In this document: positions 1 through 4,794 of the stretch, in pieces | How the letters are laid out: each line of letters starts with the position of its first letter | Position numbering within the stretch: the first letter of the stretch is position 1 | Source: an uncultured Mollicutes bacterium | GTDB lineage: Bacteria; Bacillota_I; Bacilli_A; RFN20; CAG-826 | Assembly: GCA_937893635.1 (NCBI GenBank) | Contig: CALBGF010000079.1 | Location: forward strand, 1 to 5,093 | Direction: 5' to 3' | DNA length: 5,093 nt | Program-made: the position numbers and the translations under genes | Notes under the pieces: model-generated | What the model saw: the letters and a program-made list of their open reading frames with translations, nothing else | Database searches by the model: none | Told to the model about the DNA's origin: nothing

Positions 1-34
1 CTTTGTTTATGCAAGACAATAATACTATTTTCAC
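1..34 (-). CDS. Possible 5' end of a gene leaving the window (partial, start codon GTG)
   Basis: Reading leftwards from a GTG at 34-32, eleven codons stay open to the window edge and spell MKIVLLSCINK. This hydrophobic start resembles the first strand of an alpha/beta domain. A purine-rich AAGAGGTG lies at 53-46, 11 bases before the GTG, slightly far for a Shine-Dalgarno site. An AT-rich TATATT-like box is nearby, but I find no convincing -35. The frame sits just downstream of the terminator of the deacylase-like gene and continues the same direction, which fits a new transcription unit. Eleven codons cannot establish a gene or a function. Confidence 0.3.
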   Translation of the reverse strand, partial: MKIVLLSCINK

Positions 35-101
35 ATAAAAAATTACACCTCTTATAAGTAGAATATAAGGGTAATCTATGTTTTTTCTTACTTATTTCTA
101 A

Positions 102-149
102 TTAAAAAGAGTGAATAAATGAAAAACTTTTAATTCACTAATCACTCTT
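102..149 (-). terminator. Rho-independent terminator of the flavin reductase/deacylase operon
   Basis: Arms AAGAGTGA/TCACTCTT at 149-142 and 114-107 are perfectly complementary and are followed on the minus strand by five T (108-104). The outer loop is long (27 nt). An alternative, shorter hairpin uses GTGAAT (138-133) with ATTCAC (116-111), and the two folds exclude each other. The structure begins directly after the stop codon at 151-153. Confidence 0.6.
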
Positions 150-150
150 A

Positions 151-696
151 TTAAGAATTAAATTTAATTATAGTCGCTTTATGATTAGAAAATGGCAATA
201 CCTTTTCTAATACGTCACTTGTTTTTAGCTTCATATAACAAGTAGTGGTACCATCACTACAACCATAATATTCATCTTTGATAACATCTTCATCAATTAC
301 TACTTCTACTTTATTTTCTTTATCAATTAAACAACTAAAAATAGTACAAGCACCAATAACAACTTTTAATAATTCATGCAATAATTCTTCGCTTCCAAAA
401 GATACTCTACTTATATTAAGCGCTGAACTAAATGCTTTTGTATTAAATTTTTTATTACTTTTTGTAACAAATAAATAAAATTTAGTTTTTTGTTGATTGC
501 ATAGAAAAAGTGTTTTAATAACTTCTACTCCTAATACCTTATCAATTGCTAAACAATCTTCCATTGTAATAGCAGGACTTGTTTCAACTCGTGTATAATG
601 TATATTAAGTTTTTCTAATGTTTCATAAACTTCTTTTTCTAATTCGGTTTTATAGGCAATCGGTTTAGAATTTGTTGGATTTTTTACTTCAATCAT
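151..696 (-). CDS. YbaK/ProX-type aminoacyl-tRNA deacylase-like protein, divergent active site
   Basis: The 181-residue protein resembles the stand-alone prolyl-tRNA-synthetase editing-domain family (YbaK/ProX/PrdX), cytoplasmic enzymes that hydrolyse misacylated tRNA such as Ala-tRNA(Pro). The clearest match is the core at about 53-100: KVLGVEVIKTLFLCNQQKTK, then FYLF, TKAFSSAL and SRVSFGS. K61 occupies the place of the conserved lysine at the start of the LFLCN strand. The C-terminal strand-helix pattern (VEVVIDEDVIKDEYYGC, then LKTSDVLEKVLPF, then ATIIKF) also fits. Two normally conserved spots look changed. The Gly-Ser-Val-(T/S)-Pro-like loop reads IGACTIFSCL (114-123), and the GCHP..N segment reads GCSDGTTT (145-152), so the usual His and Asn are missing. 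It may therefore be a paralogue with altered or lost catalysis, or a tRNA-binding protein. The start lies 3 bases after the flavin reductase stop, with no visible Shine-Dalgarno site, so translation is probably coupled to the upstream gene. Family assignment is from remembered motifs. Confidence 0.85.
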   Translation of the reverse strand: MIEVKNPTNSKPIAYKTELEKEVYETLEKLNIHYTRVETSPAITMEDCLAIDKVLGVEVIKTLFLCNQQKTKFYLFVTKSNKKFNTKAFSSALNISRVSFGSEELLHELLKVVIGACTIFSCLIDKENKVEVVIDEDVIKDEYYGCSDGTTTCYMKLKTSDVLEKVLPFSNHKATIIKFNS

Positions 697-699
697 ACA

Positions 700-1254
700 T
701 TATTTTTTAATGCTTAAACCATCTTTAAAAGCATTACCAACACGTTCTTTAACAACATAATATCCATTAGTAAATGGATCATATGCAATAGCGTCTAATT
801 TGCTAATATCGACATTACCATTAGTTAATACTTCTTCATCAGCGGTAACGTTAAGCACTCTACCGACGATTCCGCAGCTGGTTTCTTCTAAAAATTCACA
901 TTCCATACATACAGGAAATTCGTTAATAATTGGTGCATCAACATGATTAGATTTGCTGAATGTCATTTTGCTTTTTTCTAATTTATTTGGAGTATCATTA
1001 CCAGAAGCAATACCAAAATAATCAGCTTCTTTTACGTGTTTTGCATCAGCAACACTAACAGTGAATGCTTTTCTTTTTAAAATGTTTTTAGTAGTTTTAT
1101 GGAAATCAGATAAGTTTAATACTACTTGATCCATTTCTAACATCATACCCCAAGCAGCATTCATAACATCAACAGTTCCGTCATCATTATAAGTCGCTAT
1201 CATTAGAACTGGCATTGGGAAAATAGCAGATTTTGTTTTAATTTCTTTTTTCAT
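700..1254 (-). CDS. Flavin reductase-like / flavoredoxin-type FMN-binding protein
   Basis: The 184-residue cytoplasmic protein has the order of motifs of the flavin reductase-like, split-barrel FMN-binding family. They are an N-terminal FPMPVLMIATYNDDG (12-26), then VMNAAWGMM (30-38), LNLSDFHKTTKNI (46-58), FTVSVADAKHV (64-74) and DYFGIASGNDTPNKLEKS (78-95), followed by a C-terminal barrel with CMECEFLEET and IVGRVLNV. Members bind FMN and typically pass electrons between NAD(P)H or reduced partners and flavins or iron-sulfur proteins. The exact substrate cannot be read from sequence. The length is typical of the clostridial flavoredoxin-like subgroup. The ATG is supported by AAAAGGAGA (1272-1264), 9 bases upstream. 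It is the first gene of a two-gene operon with the tRNA deacylase-like gene 3 bases downstream, and it has its own promoter region. No functional link between the two products is evident. Confidence 0.9.
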   Translation of the reverse strand: MKKEIKTKSAIFPMPVLMIATYNDDGTVDVMNAAWGMMLEMDQVVLNLSDFHKTTKNILKRKAFTVSVADAKHVKEADYFGIASGNDTPNKLEKSKMTFSKSNHVDAPIINEFPVCMECEFLEETSCGIVGRVLNVTADEEVLTNGNVDISKLDAIAYDPFTNGYYVVKERVGNAFKDGLSIKK

Positions 1255-1263
1255 AATTTTTTG

Positions 1264-1272
1264 TCTCCTTTT
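1264..1272 (-). promoter_or_regulatory. Shine-Dalgarno site of the flavin reductase gene
   Basis: AAAAGGAGA lies 9 bases before the ATG at 1254. It is the only strong ribosome binding site in the two-gene operon and fixes the start. Confidence 0.85.
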
Positions 1273-1283
1273 CTAGATAAAAT

Positions 1284-1326
1284 ATATTGATAATAAATTT
1301 AAAATTAACTATCAATATTAATTTTA
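1284..1326 (-). promoter_or_regulatory. Two interlocked inverted repeats in the operon leader (operator candidate)
   Basis: There are two perfect 9-bp inverted repeats. One is TAAAATTAA (1300-1308) with TTAATTTTA (1318-1326), a 9-base centre between them. The other is ATATTGATA (1284-1292) with TATCAATAT (1310-1318), separated by 17 bases. The first lies about 20 to 45 bases downstream of the predicted transcription start, where a repressor would block elongation or initiation. The DNA is nearly all A/T, so chance symmetry is a real possibility. Confidence 0.35.
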
Positions 1327-1350
1327 TCCTTTGGTTTAATAACCATACTT

Positions 1351-1380
1351 AATATAGCATTAAATATTACAAATTTCCAA
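1351..1380 (-). promoter_or_regulatory. Predicted promoter of the flavin reductase/deacylase operon
   Basis: On the minus strand, TTGGAA (1380-1375) is followed after 18 bp by TATATT (1356-1351), which is preceded by TGC and so forms an extended -10 (TGCTATATT). The start would be near 1344, giving a leader of about 90 bases. It has no homopolymer in its spacer, unlike the promoters of the two surface-protein genes. Confidence 0.45.
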
Positions 1381-1440
1381 TAATTACTAACACATCAATT
1401 AAACTACTTTACGTACTAACTAAAAAATATAGTGAAACGC

Positions 1441-1474
1441 AAAATAGTGCAAAAACACTTGGTAATTGCACTAT
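1441..1474 (-). terminator. Probable terminator of the membrane-anchored protein gene
   Basis: A perfect 9-bp stem, ATAGTGCAA (1444-1452) with TTGCACTAT (1466-1474), has a 13-base loop. On the minus strand it is followed by only four T (1444-1441, one shared with the stem), then GCG and a further T-rich stretch. It lies 66 bases after the stop of the gene at 1540. The stem is good but the T tract is short, so termination may be incomplete. Confidence 0.45.
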
Positions 1475-1539
1475 AAATATTTTTATTTCAATTCTTATAA
1501 ATAGATCTACATTACCTAAATATAATTTATAAAATAATT

Positions 1540-2484
1540 CTATTTAGCGTATGTATATATATAAGAGTAAAGGTTAGTTATTGATCTTACATTAATTCCA
1601 TCATAAACTGTTTTTGTATCTGGTCGAACAACAAATTTATTGGCATCAGCTTGTAAAATTGTATATCTATTAACACAATCATTACTATTATTTTTATAAT
1701 TTGTTAATATACTATAACGTCCATCACTTTGAAGGCTCATTGAAAATTCTTCATCAAAATTTCCAAAATTCAGAACTCCTTTATAAACAGTATTTCCATC
1801 TTGTTCGGTTTTTGTAATTTCTTTAATAGTTAAATTGCCACTACCATTTGGATGTGAATCACTTTTGATTTTATTGACATAACTTGTTCCTGCTTTAATT
1901 TCATCAAGTTTTACATTATTTGTATAACTATAATCTTCTTTTACAAGACTAAAGCGAGTAATAAAATCTCCTTTATAATCATTTATTTCTGTTTGTAAGT
2001 GCTCTTTGTCACCATAATATTCTCTAGAATGTATACATGAATATTGAATATATACATATTCATCACCTTTTTCATAACTTCTTTGAACATACCACGGTGT
2101 TTTAACACCGCCAAATGTAAATTTGCTTGTTTTAATTTCAGGAATTGAAGAATTAGTATAACCATAATATGGAAGTTTAAAATAAATTTTGTCTATTTGG
2201 CTATCTTCATCCTTATTATAAATTGTAAGAGCACTTTCTTTTTTATCAAAATTTGCAAATAATGCTTTAGATGTATTTTCATCAATAAAATCGTAATTTT
2301 CATTTGTGTCATTTAAGCCTTGAAAACCTGTTTGTAATCCAATTACTTTCCATTCGCCAGCAAGATTATTTGATCCACCAAGGGCACTAACTAATCCGCT
2401 AATTCCTCCTCCTACGATTAGAACAGCAAGAATTATAAGAATAACATTTCTCACTGTATGTTTCTTTTTTGTTTTTTCTGCCAT
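1540..2484 (-). CDS. Membrane-anchored extracytoplasmic protein of unknown function
   Basis: I do not recognise the family of this 314-residue protein. A lysine-rich start (AEKTKKKHTVR, 2-12) precedes one hydrophobic segment at about 13-35 (NVILIILAVLIVGGG and onward). There is no lipobox cysteine and no obvious cleavage site, so an uncleaved N-terminal anchor with an outside C-terminal domain is likely. The domain opens with LAGEWKV (41-47), like the first strand of lipocalin-type small beta barrels. The rest is rich in Tyr, Asn, Asp and Thr with alternating beta-strand patterns, consistent with a secreted beta domain. That is a fold guess, not a homology claim. C150 and C270 are the only cysteines and could pair. 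AAGGAGTG (2501-2494) lies 9 bases before the ATG. The gene stands alone under a G-tract promoter nearly identical to that of the lipoprotein gene upstream, so the two products probably share regulation and a surface role. Confidence 0.85.
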   Translation of the reverse strand: MAEKTKKKHTVRNVILIILAVLIVGGGISGLVSALGGSNNLAGEWKVIGLQTGFQGLNDTNENYDFIDENTSKALFANFDKKESALTIYNKDEDSQIDKIYFKLPYYGYTNSSIPEIKTSKFTFGGVKTPWYVQRSYEKGDEYVYIQYSCIHSREYYGDKEHLQTEINDYKGDFITRFSLVKEDYSYTNNVKLDEIKAGTSYVNKIKSDSHPNGSGNLTIKEITKTEQDGNTVYKGVLNFGNFDEEFSMSLQSDGRYSILTNYKNNSNDCVNRYTILQADANKFVVRPDTKTVYDGINVRSITNLYSYIYTYAK

Positions 2485-2493
2485 AAATTAAAT

Positions 2494-2501
2494 CACTCCT
2501 T
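2494..2501 (-). promoter_or_regulatory. Shine-Dalgarno site of the membrane-anchored protein gene
   Basis: AAGGAGTG, 9 bases before the ATG at 2484. The same octamer is used by the lipoprotein gene. The leader from the predicted start near 2506 is only about 21 bases long. Confidence 0.8.
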
Positions 2502-2511
2502 ATGCTCATTA

Positions 2512-2541
2512 ATAATACCCCCCCCCGTGCATTTTTGTCAA
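2512..2541 (-). promoter_or_regulatory. G-tract promoter, copy 1 (candidate phase-variable promoter)
   Basis: On the minus strand a perfect -35 TTGACA (2541-2536) and a -10 TATTAT (2517-2512, five of six consensus bases) are separated by 18 bp. Half of the spacer is an uninterrupted run of nine G (2526-2518) abutting the -10 box. Tract-length change by replication slippage would alter the spacing, and one G fewer would give the optimal 17 bp. The -35 is embedded in the near-palindrome TTTGT-CA-ACAAA (plus-strand reading). Confidence 0.75.
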
Positions 2542-2576
2542 CAAATTTTTGAATATTGTCCATTTTGAAGTGCTAT
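2514..2576 (-). repeat. 63-bp promoter repeat, copy 1
   Basis: This is a direct copy of 4677-4739 in the same orientation. Reading the plus strand, AATA is followed by nine C, then 28 identical bases (2527-2554). A 2-base indel follows, then TTGTCCA, then a 1-base indel, then 14 identical bases ending GTGCTAT. Similarity stops at 2577. The differences are all small indels: 9 versus 10 C, two extra bases after GAAT here, and one C missing in CCATTTTG. Confidence 0.9.
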
Positions 2577-2695
2577 TCAGTGAACTAAGAAAATAAAATC
2601 GAATCATATAATGGATATAAGAGGAATTTTATATGCAATATGATGAAAAATACAAGCAAGAGATATTGGAAGAATTGACGCTTAGATATATTTAG
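2557..2695 (+). mobile_element. Possible remnant of an IS3-like insertion-sequence left end
   Basis: Reading rightwards, TGTCCATTTTGAAGTG (2557-2572) looks like a transposon terminal repeat. It is followed by a perfect TATAAT (2607-2612), a Shine-Dalgarno AAGAGGA (2619-2625) and a short reading frame (2633-2695). That order of tip, promoter, ribosome site and transposase start is typical of IS left ends. The rest of the element, including any right end, is absent, because a terminator follows at 2702. The tip overlaps the promoter repeat, and copy 2 also contains TGTCCAC-TTTTGAAGTG. The tip may therefore simply be part of the repeat and not an IS end. Confidence 0.35.
2633..2695 (+). pseudogene. 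20-codon remnant resembling the start of a transposase OrfA
   Basis: The ATG at 2633 is preceded by GAGG with 8-base spacing and by TATAAT at 2607-2612. It begins MQYDEKYKQEILEEL and hits TAG at 2693. The pattern of aromatic/acidic start, then YK.EI, resembles the first helix of helix-turn-helix OrfA proteins of IS3-type transposases, which read M.YDEEFK.EIV. No frame continues the domain after the stop. It opposes the direction of every real gene here and looks like a truncated leftover. A genuine 20-residue peptide is possible but unsupported. Confidence 0.35.
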
Positions 2696-2701
2696 TAGCG
2701 T

Positions 2702-2762
2702 AAAAAAAGAAGATTTTATTAAATACATTGAAATTGTTTTATTCAATGATTAAAAATCTTCT
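2702..2762 (-). terminator. Strong rho-independent terminator of the lipoprotein gene
   Basis: The outer stem is AGAAGATTTT (2762-2753) with AAAATCTTCT (2717-2708), ten pairs. The inner stem is CATTGAA (2726-2732) with TTCAATG (2742-2748), seven pairs, with a 9-base loop. On the minus strand a run of seven T (2708-2702) follows. It starts 12 bases after the lipoprotein stop codon. Confidence 0.85.
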
Positions 2763-2773
2763 AATTAAACAAA

Positions 2774-4621
2774 TTAATTTAATGGTTGAAGAGTAATTTC
2801 TTTAGCGGTCGCCACATAGCTACCAGACTCTACCGCTTCATACTTTACTTTACCATTTTCATTTTTTCTTACTACATCGTAATATTTATCCCCATTAATT
2901 CCAGTTTGAACAAATCTACTATAAATTTTTGAAACAGGCTCTACTGTACAATTGCTCAAAATTTTATATTCTTTTTTATCTGTTGTTCCTTTCATAAAGT
3001 CCCATATATCTTCTAAACAATATAAATCATCATCTTTAAAACATAGAACATTACCTTCATCAAAATAATTAATATTACTATCCAAAGTTTCTATAGTGTC
3101 ATTATTTAAAAATCTATATTTATTTTCATCTCCAATAGAATTTAGTTTTTCCAATAAACTATAATGTTCTGTTAAATCAATTTTATAAGTGCTAAAGGCA
3201 TAAAATTCTTTAACCCAACCATCTTCAACTTTAAACTTATCACCTTCGTTTCGAGAATTTAAATTTATATAAAAATTATCATTTTCATTTACTTCACGTT
3301 TATTATCTTCTTCATCTAAAACATAAAATTTATAATAAGTTTCATAATCATATTTTTTATTAATTTTTTCAACTTTTATTGGCTCATCATTAGAATTTTT
3401 ACAATAACTTCCATCTTTAAAAAAGAGAATGTTTTTTTCTTTATCAAACATAACATCATTTTCAAAAGTGTTTCCAATATCAATATATTTTCTACCATAT
3501 TTATCTTTAAAGTAAGAATACACTGCTACATTTTCATTTGCGACTAAAGGTGAAAAAACAAGTTCATCTTTTTCATTAATACTTAAATCATATAATAAAT
3601 ATGTTTTATCATCATAACTAGCAACAGCCATTCCGTCATATGTATCTGAAATGTCTATATTATCTAATGAATATATATGTCCACTTTCATTATCAATAGC
3701 AAAACTTTTTAGTTTAAATTCCTTTAAATAAAATTGTCCACCAATGTTTCTATTACTATTACCTGTCACAAACATTCCATCCAAAACATTTTCATCTTTA
3801 GTTTTTGGCATAAAAGTTACAAATGTAAATCCGCCTGAAACATATACTCTAATAATTCTATAGTCCATTTGATCTTGGGTTAGTATTTCTTTTTTACCTT
3901 TACCGTGATATTGTACCAAGTAGGTTTGATCACCTTCTAAATTGCCAATAGTAATAACGCCTTGTTTTGAATTTTCATCATTACTATCATTATCTTCTAT
4001 GTTTTCTAAAACGACACTATTATTTAAAGAAATTGTATACTTAAAACCTTCATTAACGAAAAAAGATATTTTTCCTTTTTCTGATCTACTTTCAATTTTT
4101 ATATTATCTTTTATTTCTGTAATATTATAGAATTTTGTATTACCGTTTTCTCCAATTGTCCAATTGGTTAATGCATTACCATTTGTATCCGTAAGTCTAT
4201 ATTCAAATCCAGTTTTAGATTTTATATTTACTACACCTTGTTGAACAGAATTAATTTTTGTGTTTATATCTTCTTCTCTTTTTGCAATATAACTTTCTTC
4301 GCCACTTATTTCTTCAGAGCCTTTTTTTAATTTAGTAAATACAAGTTTTTCATAATTAACTTCACCATTTTCACCTTCAGTAGCGGTTAATAAATAATTA
4401 TTATCTTGCTTACTATCTTTTTTATTGGCGTTTTTTTGTTTTTTTACATTATCATTTGAAGCATTTACATTACCTATTCCAATCGCGGAAGCATTTTCAA
4501 TATTTGCCACATAACTAGTTAAGTCATTTAATGAATTACCAGAACAACTTGTTAAATTTTGTAAACAAAATACACTTGTTAAAACACAAAATAAACTACC
4601 AAAAACTTTCTTATTTTTCAT
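2774..4621 (-). CDS. Large surface lipoprotein of unknown function
   Basis: The 615-residue protein has a type II signal peptide: a charged MKNKK, a hydrophobic stretch (VFGSLFCVLTSVFCL) and the lipobox L23-T24-S25-C26. The mature protein would be lipid-anchored at C26 and face outward. A Lys/Asn/Asp/Ser-rich low-complexity linker at about 51-75 leads into a long acidic, Tyr/Asn-rich region with alternating beta patterns. I recognise no family. Two stretches resemble each other, FDKEKNILFFKDGSYC (392-407) and FDEGNVLCFKDDDLYC (520-535), 128 residues apart, hinting at internal repeats as in beta-propeller or similar repeat folds. The start chosen is ATG at 4621, because AAGGAG (4635-4630) ends 8 bases before it. 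The in-frame GTG at 4630 overlaps the ribosome site itself. It is a single-gene unit bounded by terminators, under a G-tract promoter matching that of the membrane-anchored gene downstream. A phase-variable surface antigen or adhesin is an inference from context. Confidence 0.88.
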   Translation of the reverse strand: MKNKKVFGSLFCVLTSVFCLQNLTSCSGNSLNDLTSYVANIENASAIGIGNVNASNDNVKKQKNANKKDSKQDNNYLLTATEGENGEVNYEKLVFTKLKKGSEEISGEESYIAKREEDINTKINSVQQGVVNIKSKTGFEYRLTDTNGNALTNWTIGENGNTKFYNITEIKDNIKIESRSEKGKISFFVNEGFKYTISLNNSVVLENIEDNDSNDENSKQGVITIGNLEGDQTYLVQYHGKGKKEILTQDQMDYRIIRVYVSGGFTFVTFMPKTKDENVLDGMFVTGNSNRNIGGQFYLKEFKLKSFAIDNESGHIYSLDNIDISDTYDGMAVASYDDKTYLLYDLSINEKDELVFSPLVANENVAVYSYFKDKYGRKYIDIGNTFENDVMFDKEKNILFFKDGSYCKNSNDEPIKVEKINKKYDYETYYKFYVLDEEDNKREVNENDNFYINLNSRNEGDKFKVEDGWVKEFYAFSTYKIDLTEHYSLLEKLNSIGDENKYRFLNNDTIETLDSNINYFDEGNVLCFKDDDLYCLEDIWDFMKGTTDKKEYKILSNCTVEPVSKIYSRFVQTGINGDKYYDVVRKNENGKVKYEAVESGSYVATAKEITLQPLN

Positions 4622-4629
4622 AATATTCA

Positions 4630-4635
4630 CTCCTT
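4630..4635 (-). promoter_or_regulatory. Shine-Dalgarno site deciding the lipoprotein start
   Basis: AAGGAG sits 8 bases before ATG 4621. The longer in-frame start, GTG at 4630-4628, begins on the last G of this site and cannot use it. The first two A are also in the leader hairpin. Confidence 0.85.
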
Positions 4636-4671
4636 AGGGATTTTTTTAATTTAAATAAATTAAATCCCTAA
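4634..4671 (-). promoter_or_regulatory. 5'-leader hairpin touching the lipoprotein ribosome binding site
   Basis: On the transcript, TTAGGGATTT (4671-4662) pairs perfectly with AAATCCCTAA (4643-4634). An inner stem AATTT/AAATT (4661-4657 with 4652-4648) has an ATTT loop, and four unpaired A (4647-4644) sit on one side. The predicted transcript start (A4669 or G4668) lies within the 5' arm, so the mRNA would begin in the stem. The 3' arm ends on the first two A of the AAGGAG site. It could protect the 5' end from decay or tune translation. It is not a terminator, because no T tract follows. Confidence 0.5.
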
Positions 4672-4674
4672 TAA

Positions 4675-4705
4675 AGAATACCCCCCCCCCGTGCATTTTT
4701 GTCAA
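4675..4705 (-). promoter_or_regulatory. G-tract promoter, copy 2 (candidate phase-variable promoter)
   Basis: A perfect -35 TTGACA (4705-4700) and a weaker -10 TATTCT (4680-4675, four of six consensus bases) are separated by 19 bp. The spacer contains an uninterrupted run of ten G (4690-4681) directly next to the -10. The spacing is one base longer than in copy 1, exactly the difference in G number. Two G fewer would bring it to 17 bp. Confidence 0.72.
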
Positions 4706-4739
4706 CAAATTTTTGAATTGTCCACTTTTGAAGTGCTAT
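4677..4739 (-). repeat. 63-bp promoter repeat, copy 2
   Basis: This is the direct copy of 2514-2576, and its start is 2163 bases from that of copy 1. It includes the C tract (4681-4690) and the identical 28-base block (4691-4718). The right part contains CACTT-TTG-AAGTG (4723-4735), a 5-bp inverted repeat perfect here but broken in copy 1 by a missing C. Similarity ends at 4740, one base before the T-tract side of the neighbouring terminator. Confidence 0.9.
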
Positions 4740-4740
4740 G

Positions 4741-4767
4741 AAAAAAATCTCCAATCTTCATTGGAGA
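4741..4767 (-). terminator. Rho-independent terminator of the right-edge gene
   Basis: A perfect 8-bp stem TCTCCAAT/ATTGGAGA (4767-4760 with 4755-4748) with a 4-base loop is followed on the minus strand by seven T (4747-4741). It lies 27 bases after the stop at 4795 and abuts the G-tract promoter repeat, insulating the lipoprotein gene from read-through. Confidence 0.92.
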
Positions 4768-4794
4768 CTTGCGCTTAACTAATTATGCTAATAG

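Noticed and set aside
278..478. Plus-strand 66-codon reading frame
   Set aside because: It lies wholly inside the deacylase-like gene on the other strand, has no ribosome site, and encodes a low-complexity Ser/Thr/Leu peptide typical of an antisense shadow.
1983..2165. Minus-strand 60-codon reading frame
   Set aside because: It is a frame-shifted shadow within the membrane-anchored protein gene, with no ribosome site of its own.
3942..4130. Plus-strand 62-codon hydrophobic reading frame
   Set aside because: It is antisense to the lipoprotein gene. The hydrophobic Ser/Phe/Leu content follows from reading acidic and lysine codons backwards, and no ribosome site precedes it.
4622..4630. GTG at 4630 as the lipoprotein start
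   Set aside because: The GTG overlaps the end of AAGGAG and has no other ribosome site. ATG 4621 has ideal spacing and gives a normal lipoprotein signal peptide.
4634..4671. Riboswitch or attenuator in the lipoprotein leader
   Set aside because: Only one simple hairpin is present, with no T tract, no alternative terminator fold and no conserved aptamer motif that I recognise.
4681..4690. C tracts as sequencing or assembly artefacts
   Set aside because: Exact lengths may be uncertain, but two independent tracts occupy the same place inside a conserved promoter repeat, so the tracts themselves are real features.
2514..4739. CRISPR array
   Set aside because: There are only two copies more than 2 kb apart, each positioned as a promoter. 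No regular spacers and no cas genes are present.
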